Shown here piece by piece: positions 13,833 through 29,928 of a stretch of DNA of 64,000 nt. Made by a program: the position numbers and the translations under genes. Source of the stretch: Gavia stellata (lineage: Eukaryota; Chordata; Aves; Gaviiformes; Gaviidae); contig NC_082595.1 of the NCBI RefSeq assembly GCF_030936135.1, positions 89,890,451-89,954,450 on the forward strand. Reading direction: 5' to 3'. Within the stretch, counting starts at the first letter, position 1. The number at the start of each line of letters is the position of its first letter. The notes below the pieces were generated by a model that was not told the origin of the DNA, did no database searches, and saw nothing but the letters and a program-made list of their open reading frames with translations.

Positions 13833-16499
13833 ATTTTCATGGACACTGTTGTTTTGTAACACTTGATAATTACTCGGTATGACATGGGAGTTCCCAGGTA
13901 TATGTGACTTCACTGCTTGCTCAGTCTAGGAACTGAAGCAGGTTTGTCTTTCCAGCAAGACTTCTCTGCCTTCAGGGGAATACAAGTCAACAACATCTGC
14001 CTCCGATTGTTTTCATATGAGACCTTTTGTGATTTTTGAAGTCCAATACGTGGACAAAACTGATGCTAAAAAGATGCATTGTACCTGGAAACAGATGATA
14101 ACTGGGGATCCTCTGTACCCAAATCAAGATGACACTGAAACCCCAATCCTTTGTGCTACGACTGGCGGTTTCAGTGTTTCAGAATTGGAAAATTAATCTT
14201 GTGACATGGCACAAGTTATTGGACTCACCCACATCATTTACCAGACTGTGGATACACCTGAAGCTTGAGCTTGGGGCCTAAGCATCCCAAGAGATGTAGG
14301 TGCAAAATGTTCAATGAACCAAGCAGGAGTATACATTGGAGATAGATAAAGTTTCATCGGCACTAAGCTTCCCAATGTCTAGTTCAAAGCACAGAGAAAA
14401 ATGACAGAGTTAAGGAAGTTATGTTCTAATGAAGTTAAAAAAACACCACACTCAAGTTAGTGATTGCCTGGGTCTTTTTCCATCAGAGCTTTTCTTTCTC
14501 TTTTCCAATGAAGGTCCCTAGTAAATTACAACAGACTCAAAACTCTGGGGCTGAATGGAACAAGTTTTCTGGCAATCTAAGAGGTTTGGTTGAGTTATTG
14601 CAGATTTACCCTGATTTAACCAGAAGCAGAATTTGGCCGTTCTGAAGAAAGCGTAAGAAAGCTGAAACAGGTAGAGCTTGCATATTGGGGCAGCTAAGGA
14701 AATAATGCAAATGACACCACATCTAACCCCACCTGGTCTCTCTATGAATCCTGGAGTTTTCAAACAGGTTCTATGACTTCATTTCAAGCAAACTATACAA
14801 TGAGAAAATAAGTAGGAGACAAAGTACGAAATTCAAGTTCTGTTTGATTCCGCTTTTACTTACACTGCTGTAAATCTACTCCAGCCAAAAATCTGACATG
14901 TGTGACATAAGACAGGAGACTATCCTGGGAAAACCTACATGTAACTTTTATAGATAAAGAATGTAGTTTAACATACTGACAAGAAAAAAAAAAAGAAGGA
15001 AAGAAAAATTAACTGAACTGGAGCTTATGCTAATCTGCACTTAGGGAAGTGCTTTCACTGCAGAATATTTCACGTTCCCAACACCCAGGGCACTGTGAAA
15101 TGAAAATATTCCCTTTCACTTAGCCTTAGAAACATTTCCTAAACATTTTATCTTTGTGATATTCCATATAATTTTGTCTTTACTGATTGGATGGATGACA
15201 AAGAAAAAACACCAATTACCCAGAAATCCCTAAGGGGAAGCATAAGCTTTTTGTATGTATTTATTTCATTACAGCATAAGTTGGAGTACATAAAAAGCTT
15301 TAGCTATATATACTTCAAAAATGAAATTGTTAATACATCAGCTATACATATAATCCACCTGAATTGTGAACAGTGCCCAAAGCATTTGCATTAGTTAATC
15401 TGTTGTAAGTGGCAGCATCGACATTGTTATTTCATGACTTCACAAATTTGTCCAAGGTTTATCCACTAAGACTTAAAAGCAAAGCACAAGACTCCTGTAA
15501 AAAGTAGCTTATAAACACTGTGGTTGTTGAGATGTATTGCAGGTGCAAAATGATAAGACTAACAACATAACTGGTAAAAACACAGGCTGTTTAAGAAATA
15601 TTTGAAAAGAATCGGCCCTATAGTCATCACTGTCTCAAGTACGAACTCCAGTTTCCCTTCCCTGCTATGTGTTTGTTTCAACTGGATATATAGTAGGTAT
15701 TTTTGGCTCCTAATTCTTCTCTTCCCTCCTACCCCTCTGCCCCACACTCCCATTTCTTCCCACTGAGTAATTTATGAAAGTTAGAGAGCCTCCAAAATAG
15801 CCTGCTGATTCCTAATACCGATGGGTTCATTTCAGCAGCTCTCAGCATTCAGTAGGGCAAAACAAATGAAAAGTGTGTGAGTGTGAGTGCTGAGTGCACA
15901 ATTTTACTGAGCTTATGTGTCAGTCTCTGCTTTTAGTAGCAGTAATGTAAAGTCAGAATAGTTCCAGTAATCTACTAAATGTGTGGAACTACTACAAAAT
16001 TGCATTAAATCATCTCAGAGTAGGACTTAGGCAGTAAATATACTTAAATAAAAACATATTTTGCTACAATAGTACTCGGGCTCATACTGGTAATAGCTAC
16101 ACAGAGATGTTCTGTTAAATCCAATGCGAGTCTGGTGTGCAGAATAATGGCAAACAAAAAAAGAAATTCATTAAATGCTTGTTACTATAACTGCTCAACG
16201 GTACCACCATTTCCCCTTCTTGTGCTTTCTTAAGTTTCCCAGGAGCAGTGCCACTCAAAAGCAAGCCCAAAGATACAATTTGGACTAAATCTTCCGAGTT
16301 CATTCAAGTAGAAAGCACTACACGTCAGTCCAGACACAAGGCACATCACCCCAGTACCACTGTTAAGCTTTGTGATAATGAAGGGTAACACATCTACGGA
16401 GCAGACAATGGAAGCGATATTGTAAAGCAGGAAAAGCAACAGGCCACTCATGAAGAGCGATAATCAGGATACAACACTGAGAGCCAATCAAACAGCACA
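13833..16499. other. Intergenic DNA, no recognisable gene
   Basis: AT-rich. A short A-rich run lies at about 14983-14994. Nothing else was recognised. Some of this could belong to a longer KBTBD11 3' UTR. Confidence 0.5.
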
Positions 16500-19400
16500 G
16501 GAGAGTTACAGCTTTCATGTGAATAATTTATTCTTTCATCACTTTAAATTTTACCAGGTACTTATTTACAAAGAAATTTTTTGTGGACAGAATTTATATC
16601 AGCTACTGTACAATTTTATTCATCAATAGGGTATGATTAGCATCCTTCCCATGTTGCTTAACGGTGCCTGTTTTGATCAAATAGGGTTATTTTTTTGCCA
16701 ATTATTCCTTTGACTTAGTTTCCAAGAGTAAACAGAATTTGTGCAAATGCCTTTGCTGCAATTAAGATTTCTTTTTATGGAACTAGTTAATAGATGGAAA
16801 TAGTAAAGTTCCATCTGTTATTAGCATTTGCTAAGAAGGCTTGTTTCTTTATTGAAGCAGGGATTTAGTTTTAGATGCAATGAAGGCTTTAGGCATTTTC
16901 ACTTTATGCACTGCAATGCCTCTTTACCAAGGTGTCACCCCTGAGAAGAATCCAAATTACCTGCTTGGCCTCCCAGTACAGTGCATGGAGTCCCTCACCT
17001 CAGACTGGCAGCCCAAAATACAGAGCCTGTCTGGAAGAGCTTTCCACAGAAGAAAACTTGCCCAGTTGCACCAACATGTACTAAATGTGTCCTCAATTAC
17101 CCATCCAGGAGCTGGAGCCTGGAATTTACCTGGAACTCGGTGTGCAGGAGCCTACATGTGCTTTTGGAGGATCTGCATGAAGTTCATCCCTGAAAAAGAG
17201 CCATAGGAGGTGGTCCCGATACTCTTTTTCTTCTAAATAGTCACCTGGATTTGAGAACACACACATGTGAAGTGGGAGGCCTGAGTTCAGTCCTTACTCA
17301 GCTTAAGGGAATTCAAGCCTAGATCCTCTAGCAGATGATCCTGAAAACACGAGTACTCTAGGGAGGAGGAAGCAGACAAATTATCTCCTGCACATCCTAT
17401 TAAAAGTAGGAGACAGGGACTACGAGATTCATGGAGAAGACAGACAGCAGAGAGGACTATGTCTCTCCAGCTAGTCTCAGATGATGCAGTGAGGATGGGG
17501 GTTTGAATTTACCTACCTGGATAATTTCTGAGATTTTTAGCCAATTAATGTATAATCAAAATGCATAAATATTTAGAGACCAGGGATCAGCTCCAAGAGG
17601 TCCTTCAATCCATTGCCAATCAGGCAGGGGGAGATGTGGACTGAATCCTTTGCAGGCTAAGAAAGTGAACCTGTACCTCCATGTTCCCACGCAAATACAG
17701 TAGCCTTCAGGCTATTAGAGAAAATAGCCCTGTTTTAAAAGTAAAACGTATGCAAACACAGTTTGCGGGTGGCCTGGCCCTTTAGTTTGTCTCATAAAAC
17801 CATATTACACCAGTGGTTTCTGGATATCACATCACCTAGTTTCAAAGGAGTTGAGGCGGTAGCTAGGTAGGTGCCTAACTGCTTAGACATGAGCAGTACT
17901 AAATGGGTGGAGAGGAACTGCTCAGCACCCTCCACACGTCAAAGGGACAGTGGTTGCTCAGTTTAAGTTAAACTGGAGAGTTCTGGGATGACAATTTTGG
18001 TCTTCAATGACTGAAGTCTACCTAAATTCTGGGTTTAGCACCCAAGTTTGGTGGGGTTTTTTTGGATACACTGAAGATATAAATAGGGAAAAAACAACTC
18101 TCAGCAAACCTGCCTCAGGCTTACCAGGGAGGAAACAGAGGCCACAGAGTAGGAAATCTGGCTAGAAACATGCCTCTGTTGTCAATCATCAGGCTGTGAT
18201 TATGCAAAGAGCGTACAAAGGAAACAGGTTTGACGGACAGCTACTAATGAAGACCAGACTCTGCCCTCACTTACACTGAGTAAACAGTGAAAGCGGGTAA
18301 GCACTTGATTCAACCTTTTCTAACAATAGGAGTTAGCAAAAATACAAACCACTGCAGGTTCATAGAATACTTATTACTGTAAAGATTATGTCCAACTATA
18401 TTTCTTCATGGTGTACAGCATGAAGAAATTCAAATTCCAAATATTGGAAGAAAGGGTAAGTTTCATTCTTTCCTGAAAGTCTGTGGCATATTTTTGCAGC
18501 TTTAATCATGGAGACTTCCCCAAACTCATTTAGCAGCATTTTCATGCATTAGCAAGAATGAAAATGCTTAATTAATGCCTAATTAATAGGATGCAAAAGT
18601 CATCTTGACTCTTCACTATGCCGTAGTATAAGAACTATACTACATAATATTTTGAACTATGAAATTGTATTGTATTGTAAGATAATTCAAAATCTGTCCT
18701 AGCGCTTATGACTTTAGTTTAAGTATGCACCCAAGTGTTTCACTACACAGCTTGAAATACTTTCTACAGTTAACATAAAAATTAAGCTGAAGGCAAATAC
18801 ATAATTTTTCTTTCCAGCTCAAGCTACAATGCTATAATTTAATTTAGAGTGAACATCTCCAAGGATTCTTATCTGAGAATGAAGTCCATCATTGAGTGAA
18901 AAAAAAAAATCAATTTCTTTGTGAATCATTAACAAATATGCCATCTGTGGTATTAAATTCCACTGCACCAACCTGTACTGAGGCTAAGATAAGCATCACA
19001 CTCTGCAGGCCTACAGCTCCCACCTGGGTGATACTTTAATTAGCTCACTAGGGAATAGGCTCGCTTGGCTAATAACTTTTAGGACTGGACCACTGTTTTC
19101 TACAGGATGGCTAATCATATCAGCTGCATTAAAAGCCTGTGCAAGACAGATGGAGAAAAGAAAAAAAAAAAAAAAAACAAACATGAAAGTGAAGGAAAAA
19201 AGTATCTATAAACTTCAGTACTCTCTTTTGTGAAGATGGTGTCTCTTAGGACAGAGCCTGCTGCCTTCCTTTGGAACTAGCAATAACATATAAGAATGCT
19301 AACGTCCTGTTTAACAGAAACATCTTAATAAAACATAAAAGGATCTGCTTTCTTTGATGTAAGGTCCCTATGTCTCCGTAAAATATTAATCTATACTAGA

Positions 19401-20992
19401 GCTTTGAATATAAACAATTCCCTTCCACAGTCTGTGCCAGTTCCAGGCTGAATTACCAATAGCAAAATCACTGTTTCTGTTTTTCGGAAAAGGTTTCTCA
19501 ATGATTTACTGTAAAGCTAAAACATTTGCCCTGCCTATTGATTTTTTTATATAAAATGTATAAAATAAATGCATGTGCCTTTTTCAATGTAGTCTGTCTG
19601 CATAGACAGTTTACACTTTTCCAGTTCTGAGTAACATGACAAAAAGTATGCTCCAACTTTCCACAGGCAGGAAGAAGCTTTGTATGGTTTCATCTCATTA
19701 GGATGCTGCTCCACAAACAGTGCTCTCAGGCATTTCAGAATCCCAATGACAGTGTACGCTATCAGCACGTACTGCAATTAGCAAGGACTTATTGATTACA
19801 GCAATCATTAGATCGAAATAAATAAAGCAGTCTCTCAATCAAAAGATAGGGAAATAACATCATGCTAGTGCACAATATAATCAACATGTGTAGCACATTC
19901 CCATTTTCCGTGTCCCCCTTTGATGGTCTTGCACTAAGTTGGAAAAGCCTCTTGCCACAGGACACTGAACATACAGTGAAACATTTAAGCTGTCTGCAGT
20001 CAGTTTCAAAGAATTTACATTTGGTTTAAGTTAATTTTCCTTGACCTGCAGTTAATTAAAGAGCAGCTGAAGTACAAAATATTTCCCCCAACTCTACTGG
20101 CATACATGGTCATGTCAATCGGTTGCAGTCTGAACAGCTTCAGTTCATTTTTGTTATAATTTAAAATCTCTGATAAAAAAGGTAATAAAACAATGTCTTT
20201 TTATACAGAAACCATTGCCTTTTTCAAATAAAGAACATATCAACATTTCAAATCTGCTATAACATGCCACATTTTAAAAAGGTAACTTGCCTTTTTCTTG
20301 GTTTATTTTGTATTCCAAATACAAACATGTGGCACACATTTGTGTTACTTAAAACTTTAAGTCTGCTATCTGTTAAATCATTTGTGGTTGAAATTCCTGG
20401 GACCACACAGTGCCGTGTCTTCCTTAAACCTATTGCACCAGAAATGAAAGGCTGCGACGGAGATGATTTTCCTATACTTTTCTAACACAGGAAATAGTTG
20501 GTTTAACATAAAAACAAATGCAGCTAAACTACGCTGCCAGAAGTGTTTATCCCTCGGTATCACCCCGGAGAGAAAGAAAACAAATGGCAGAAAAGGCTAC
20601 AGCCCAGATTGCAACTATGTGTTAAACACGCGACCAACACTAGCAGTAACATCCTATTACGACACTGTTTTCAGGAATTTTTTAGAAATCCAGGTGTAAA
20701 AAAGTTTTTCTCAGATTGGGAATTGGCACAAACATAATCCAGAGATTATCCTTTATAGCAGCTTTTCCTTTCATGTGCTTGGCTTTTCACACAAAGCACA
20801 CGAGAAGAGTTACAACCAAGTTACAACCAAGTGGCTCCAGCTCAACATCTTGGGAGCGGAGAGGAGGAAAGGAGGAGCCCCTTCCCTCTGCAGACATGCC
20901 AGAGAGGGTCCCCTCTGCAGTGGGGAGTTTGTGGGTCCCCCACAGCTGCAACCCAGCTCCCCACTCAGGAGGCCAGAAACAGGCTGGCCACC
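16500..20992 (-). other. Likely KBTBD11 3' UTR and 3' flank
   Basis: No coding sequence is seen in these 4.5 kb. Minus-strand AATAAA hexamers occur at 20302-20307, close to the stop, and again as a cluster at 16848-16853, 16615-16620 and 16527-16532. Human KBTBD11 mRNA has a 3' UTR of several kilobases, so the distal cluster is a reasonable end and the proximal site a possible short isoform. An 11-bp direct duplication lies at 20810-20831, and an A17 run on the plus strand at 19161-19177. True 3' ends cannot be set from sequence alone. Confidence 0.35.
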
Positions 20993-22837
<1,845 letters not shown>

Positions 22838-25800
22838 CTGCGGGGGAGACCGGAGAGCGCTCAGCTTCCCGCGGCCGGGCCCCGCTCCCCCTTGCCGGCC
22901 TCCCCCCAGCTTCTCCGGCTTAATATTCAGAGCCGCCGTTCTCAGGCGGGGCTGTCTCTGGTTTCCGGGGCTAAACCCGCGCTTTTCCTGGAGGATCCAT
23001 CCCGCACCTCTGCCGCCTCCCGCTGCCCGGGGCTAACTGCACTAGCTTACCCCCCGAAAACCTGACCTCTTTCTGGTGGGGGGATCGCCCCGAAGAGCAC
23101 CTCAACACCCTGAAAAGCAATTCTGGTTTTCCTGTTGCTATGCAAAAATTTTAAGCAGTTCGCGTGCACAGCATCCTTTTCATGACAACTGGTCCCTACG
23201 CTGTGCTGGGCAATGAGGAAAAACGTCTTTTAAAGGCAGATACTTGGGAGTACTATCATAATTTATTCACCTTGTGCAACTATTTCAGTAGAAGGTAGTG
23301 GTTGCAATCTATTCTGGAAGGAGATTCCTCACTAGCCAAGTTTTCCTTTACGTGACCTTCCCGAAGCTTTCTTCATATCACTGCTCCTCATACGCATTCC
23401 CCCTGTTTAAAAGAAAGTGTAAGAAGTTGATCACTTTTAAAATCAATATATTCTCAGTTCACTCAGAAGTTTGGTGCTATTAGAGTTATGTTTCCTTTAA
23501 TAGGATAGCTATAGTATCCTAAAGTGACCAGAAGTATGCTAATAGATGGTAACGTTTACAAAACACATCAAAGGGTTTTTTTTGTTGTTACGACAAAAGC
23601 AATCTGACATGTATGTAACAGCATATGTAGCTGTAATGCATTAGCGAGATGTAAATCAGACTTCACAGGGACTGGTTCATGTCTGAAAGATTTATGGCTT
23701 CTGCTAATAAAAAGTAGAAGCGAGCAAAAATCACAATAGATAATTAGAACATGAAGTTTCTTCTGGGAAAATGGCAGGCCACAGGGCATGGCTGTAAGCA
23801 GGTTAGTCCCTGTCAGCACAATCACCACACAGTTGTATTCTCATTTCACAAATGTAGTTTTTAGAATTTAACAAAATGCTGTTTGTTTGCCTCATGTTTG
23901 TTTATGAATTTCCCAGGCTCGGTTTAAGTGTTGATGAATGACACATGAAAACTGTCCAAATGTACTTAATTCCATTTAATAAGAATCTGCAGCTCTGATT
24001 CTATTTTTAAGGAGGTTATTAGTTTCCATCAAAATCCCCGTTGGCAGGTTTTTCACAGTCCTCAATGAATACTCATTTCTATGTAAAATATGCCTTATGA
24101 CTCCTTTTCAGCAGAGATGATTTATTTACCTTATTAAATTGATATTAGGAAAACCTAACTTTTTGATGTTTTTTTAATGAAAGCATAATTGGAAGGTGAC
24201 ATTATCTGGAAACTCCTGACATGGACATGAAACCTAGAAGCCCATACTTGCGCAAGCAAACTTCACTTAAATGACAGTATCAGACTTCTTGTATAGGTTT
24301 TTATTTTGTGCACTTGCCCTGGAAGGACTTTCTACTACATTTGACCACATTCAGTTAGACAATAAATCAATACTGAGGTTTGATTTCTGGATATTTGAGC
24401 CTTTAAGACTGTAAGATTTCAACAGCATTTGGAAATTCCTTACTAGAATGAGATTTCACAAACTTTGTATTTCTCATCTGGGTGTTTAAAAATCTGGCAC
24501 TTAGGAACTTTCTATGGCATTTTGTGAAATTTGGAATAGCCTTAGTGGCAAATTTCCTGAGGTCCAGACCCAAACTCAGTAGGTTAGGCTTTACTAACTT
24601 CTTTTCTGCAGCTTTAACTAGATAAGGAGAAATGCAGTGGTCTGTGTGTACACTCGGTGTGTCTGTGGAAGATATATTGATTCATTAATAACTTAAACAG
24701 GGCAGCATCCCTGTCAATGTAGTTTTGTTTTTCTGTGAGTCTTCCCAGTACTGAATTCACTATGTAACCATTTTTTATTCTGATTTATTATGCTGTAGAC
24801 ATTGAGATTAATCTACTTTCTGCTCCAGGCCCTCCAGAGCCCTGATGATCAGCTTTGTTTGAGAGTAGCTACTGTAACTGACATTGGTGAAATGACAAAG
24901 GTGAAATGGAGATGGTTAGAAAAACATCTAGAATGTCAAGCTCTGATGTACTGTTATATTAAGAAAATTGCTACTAGTATAATATAATTTGTAACGTAAG
25001 TAAGTAACTGAAACTTTTTCTGTCTCCTTTGCTCTTTCTTGGGCTGAGTACCCCAATATTCAACCCTTTATCTTGCTACAATTCTGGATAGCTTGACCTC
25101 CTCAATCACAAACATTTAAAGGGTGCTATTATACTTTCCCCCATTGCTCTCAATATTATGATTTTTCCAGGATCCAGACACACCTCACTTCTGAGACCAC
25201 TTCTCCTACTTATGTTCCCCCTCTACAATAAGGAATTAGTATCTTCAGATAGTTTCAAGCTCTCAGTCTACTGCTTGATTTTGCAAGTGAAACTAAAGGA
25301 AGAATGAAAGAGAATGCTACCAGAAATAAAAAGTGTGGGTGACTAAATGTGAGAACTCAGAAACAGTCACTGTAATACCAATAATATCTCCATATGGTGA
25401 AATGTATTTCCTGCATCATGTCTCAAAGGAAAATCACCAATTAGAATATTTGAAGGTGTTAACAACAGCATCCAGAAAAAGTGATCTTTTCAACTTTCCC
25501 ATCTAATGAAATAAAAAGGGTGAGAGCCTCCTCAAGCACAGTAATCATACCTTTTCCCATATACAGATATCTTCTTGGCTTAGAAGTTTGACTTGACACT
25601 GAAATGTTATTGAGAAAGAAGCTGCTACCCACTATAGTCCTAACAAACACCTGTGTTAACATCCTTTTGAGGAATCATAACGAGGAAGTACTGATGGTAC
25701 AGCTTGCTAATGGCAAGCAGCAGAATTCTGAAGAAAATTGTTTTCTGGTATATTTATAGCTAACTACCATGAAAATTCATGCTGAGCATGAGGAGGGTTT

Positions 25801-28800
25801 GAATCAAAGTATCACATGCAATTTAGGCAACAAGGAACTCTACAGGGAAGCTGAAGACAGAAAAGCTAAAAGAGGGTTTGGAGGACTTTGTCAATGACAG
25901 AGCAATGACTGCTCCAGCAATCTCAGCACTTTTGTCTAGCTGAAAACAACGTATAGGCATTACACAAAGATGAAGCTGAAAAAACAATTCAGAGAAGTTG
26001 TGGAACCTTCACATTACTGAACAACATGACCGATCTGAGTTAAAAGGTCATGGATTTAGTATAAAACAGGAAGAAGTTGAAAGGGGCTGATGGAAATATG
26101 ATACTGAACTCCTTCTTCATGCTTTTCTTATCTACAGTGATCAAAGAGTTGTATTGCTGTTCTGGTGACACAGAACATTCAAAAATTACAGAATCACAGA
26201 AGATACTTGATAGTTGTACTGATTCAAAAAAATCTGAGCTCCTAGCAATCTTGTTTGGCTTAAAACAAACTTGGTTTTAACACTTTTTTCAAAACTCACA
26301 AACAGGATAGGTACTGGAAAAGGAAGCAAGCTGTTTAGAGTACATGGCATCTGTGGACTGATGTCACCTTTCATACTGGGGACTTTTATGTCAGAAGCTG
26401 AACTACTTGGACTGAAACTGTTTTCATTATCATGGGTTTGGTCTAGGGATGATGTAATGTTAATGGACAGAGGAACTGCCAACAAACATGAACTGTATTT
26501 ACAGACTTGGCAATGACACACTTACAATATCCTGGATGTATGCCCCCAACCTCAGATGCTGTGACACATTGCTCAAGTAACAGCATAGATAAGAAGGCGT
26601 AGCTTTTTCTGACAGAGGAACTGTAATGAAGACCTGCAGGTAAAGTTTCCAGGCACTGTATTAATTTGGTAGTTCTTCTGATAAAATCCAATTAAATGCT
26701 TGTTTTTCATTGTTCTCTCTCTGGTTTTTTTGTGCAGTGCCAATAACCTTTGACCCAAACCCTGTCCTCTAGCAAGATCCACTTTCTCTGGGGAATATGT
26801 GTGTGTGGGAGGAATTGGGTTACTGCTCTCCAGTTCACACATGGAAACTGCTCTGACTCAGTCCCAGAATAAATAAAAGCAGTGCTTTCCCTATCATAAG
26901 CAACTCTAATTTACATAAGCAGGCTATCCTCCCCAAGAGACACTACACCAGTTCAGTACTGACTGAATGCTGTTCTGCTCCACCTTAGTCCAGGAAATGC
27001 TTTTGTAAAAACTTGTACTGCCAAATTTTACCCCAGCAGAGAATTCCCTCGGGATAGGGGCGTCATCTGCTTGAGATGATTAAGGAGTCCAAAGAGGCAG
27101 CATCATCAAAAGAGAGAAAACATCCCTTGTACTTATTTTAAAAACTAAAAGATGACTGTTAAAAGTAGAACTGGCCACTACTATCATGCAGAGTGAAGAT
27201 ATCCAGCTCAGCCCAGGAAAAGGCAAAATCTTCTCTAGGGTAGAGTCAAGTGTAGAGAGGTTGGCATATTTATAAAAATGGTCTGTTACACTCCTGCTTA
27301 TTGAGCAGATCTGTGAAATTTGGGGGGGTAAAAATGGTCCCTTCATAGCTGACAAAAACATTTGGAGCATAGAGATGCCACGTCTCTAAAAGACCTTGCA
27401 GCACTTGAAATCTTGCATCCTATCACAGATTTAAACTCTAGATCTTAACCACTTGATTAACCTCCTGCTTGCAAGAAGAAAAGAATTGTCTCTCAATGAC
27501 CCACCTCAAGAAAAATGGCAGGAAGAATAAATCTTTCCTTTCCCTTTTTTAAAATTAGGAGTGCTCAAAATTGGGGTTACAATACAATCCTAGTGTCTTG
27601 CCCTGCCTACTGGATTATGTCTTTTGTAGTATTGCATCCACACTCAAGTTGCCTATGCAGCTTCCTTGTGACCTCTCAAGGTCACAACATGTAATGGAGG
27701 TACAAATGTTTTTCTCTCATGACTGCAAAATTTTCATACAACCATAAAGAAAAATAAACGTTTAAGAAATGCAGCTTATGATTACAGACCACACAAGAAA
27801 CATGTGGGCAGTAGTTCCTCATCAGAAACTCAGAGGAAGAAAAGGCTGTGTGTGTCTGGGCGGGGAGGAAGAGAGAGAGGAAGTAAGTCATAATAAAAAT
27901 ATTATCAAAAGCCTGATGAAATCGGTATTAGAGCTAGCAAATCTAAACTAAAAACATACAAGTTCTCAACAGTCATCATGACCAGATAAAAGGTTTCCTA
28001 ACAGTGATATCCATAGAGACAAACATTCTCTAAAAAGGAAACTATCCTTTTGAGTTCCTTCCAGTGGAAACTCTTCAGAAGTAGTTAAGGAGGAGAAGCG
28101 TCTCTCAGGCATTCTCACATCAAAAATGAAGTAACACTCCCACAAAAGCAAAATCTAGCAAAGGTTCAGTGCAAGTCCTCTCCAATATCTCTTAGAAGAA
28201 AGTCTAACAAAAAAAGAACAGTCAGAAACAAGTTTTTGAGTCATTACAATACATCTTCAGCATTAATGCACTACAGACCAGGAGATAATGGCATGGCAAT
28301 ACCATACCGAATGTAACAAAACTTTTTATGGAGAATTGCTGCTAGTTCTAGACATGGCCTCGTAATTACAGTTCCAGATATACGGTGAGAGCATATGGTC
28401 GTGTCTGTGGTAAACTGAAGTTTGGTTACTTTCATCGTAACTGGACACAGGTAACACTATGTTAGATCAACAGCTGTACATAACATACCAGTGTAGTGAT
28501 ACAGCTGAAAGGATGAATGCAGTCCTTGAATGTCTATGCTGGGCAATAGGGAGTAACAGTAGGGAAAAGGTTATCTTTCACCTATAGCATTAGTAGGTTT
28601 GCAATGGAACATGATGGATGGATGGATGGATGGATGGATGGATGGATGGAGCCATGTACGTTCCAAGCTTTACATCTTGGAAGTAGTATTTAAAAATCTG
28701 TAAGGACAGAGAAAAGTACCAAATTATTTAAGAGCTATAGAAAAACACTTCAGTGAGAGACTCACAACAGCACTCTGCAACCAGACACAAGCTTACTCTG

Positions 28801-29290
28801 TCTCCACCCAGTGTACACCAGTCTCAAGCCAACTCCAAAGCAACAAGGTGATAAATAGCTTAGGCACCACCTCACAGCCACACTTCCATGGCTTTGGAGA
28901 GAAGGTGGTTTGAGCTAGTAGCTTGGAGAACAGGTAAAGCAAGCCTTAGTCAGCCTGAGAAATGCAGTGCTGACACTTCTTCAGGGCTTGGTATGTTTGC
29001 TCTGTGACTTGATGAGTGTGCGCAAGTGTAGGCACATGAAAATTCTGCACACTGATGGCTGCCTTAAGCTGGTGGTGGAAGCCCTAAACAAACCAAGGGA
29101 TGGAAGCATAAACAAAGCAAAATATTTACACTCCTGAGGAGGGGGAAAAAAAAAAAAAAAGACTACCACAGCATATTGTGGATACTGAAAGTTCACATGA
29201 ATTGGTAGGGAGAGTGAAGAATGAGCTCAGGGAAGGGAAATCTATTGAAGGTGACCAAATACATACTAAACACTAAAACTGCGTCCAGCT
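22838..29290 (-). other. Candidate KBTBD11 intron 1, first part
   Basis: AT-rich, non-coding, with only short scattered frames. GC content stays high to about 23.1 kb as an extension of the island around the coding exon, then falls. A GATG tetranucleotide array lies at 28613-28650 and an A-run at 29145-29160. A possible scrap of CR1 tail, minus-oriented, is at about 26186-26205, too short to be sure. No exon was recognised. Assignment as an intron depends on the predicted exon 1. Confidence 0.4.
28613..28650. repeat. (GATG)n microsatellite
   Basis: About nine and a half uninterrupted copies of GATG. Pure tetranucleotide arrays of this length are commonly length-polymorphic. It sits in the candidate KBTBD11 intron and has no visible function. 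Confidence 0.95.
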
Positions 29291-29291
29291 T

Positions 29292-29928
29292 ACAGAATCA
29301 CAGAATCACAGAATCAGTACGGTTGGAAAAGACCTGTAAGATCATCGAGTCCAACCTGGGGAAAAAAAAAAAAAAAAAAACAAAAAAAAAAAAAAAAAAA
29401 AAAAACAACAAAAAAAAACAACACACACCACAAAACCCACGCCACACAACAACAATAACAAGCCACAACCCACCCAACACCACACAGCACCATGTCCATC
29501 AAGCTACATCCCACAATGCCACATCCACACGCTCCTTGAAGACCTCCAGGGAGGGTGACTCTACCACCTCCCTGGGCAGCCTATTCCAGTGTTTCACCAC
29601 TCTCTCAGTGAAGAACTTTTTCCTAATGTCTAGCCTGAACCTCCCCTGTCGCAACTTGAGGCCATTTCCTCTAGTCCTGTCACTAGTCACTTGGGAGAAG
29701 AGACCAACACCCACCTCTCTGCAACCCCCTTTCAGGTAATTGTAGAGAGCGATGAGGTCTCCCCTCAGCCTCCTCTTCTCCAGGCTAAACAACCCCAGCT
29801 CGCTCAGCCGCTCCTCATAAGACTTGTGTTCCAGACCCCTCACCAGCTTCGTCGCCCTTCTCTGGACACGCTCCAGCACCTCAATGTCCTTCTTGTAGTG
29901 AGGGGCCCAAAACTGAACACAGTATTCA
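29292..29928 (-). mobile_element. CR1 LINE, 5'-truncated, with internal A/T-rich expansion
   Basis: Minus-oriented CR1 3' end. Its tail of repeated GATTCTGT units is at 29292-29315. A low-complexity tract (T-rich on the element strand) fills about 29358-29465, followed by the C-terminal part of the reverse-transcriptase ORF in a 126-codon frame (29499-29879). That frame shows the conserved block with [18 protein letters not shown] and RHWNRLP-like strings. The element is cut off near 29928 in the middle of the RT-related domain. It is non-autonomous and shares the tract and diagnostic flank with the copy at 54598-54830. Confidence 0.9.

Noticed and set aside
29221-29739. 172-codon plus-strand frame with poly-Lys
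   Set aside because: It reads the antisense strand of a CR1 through its A-rich tract.
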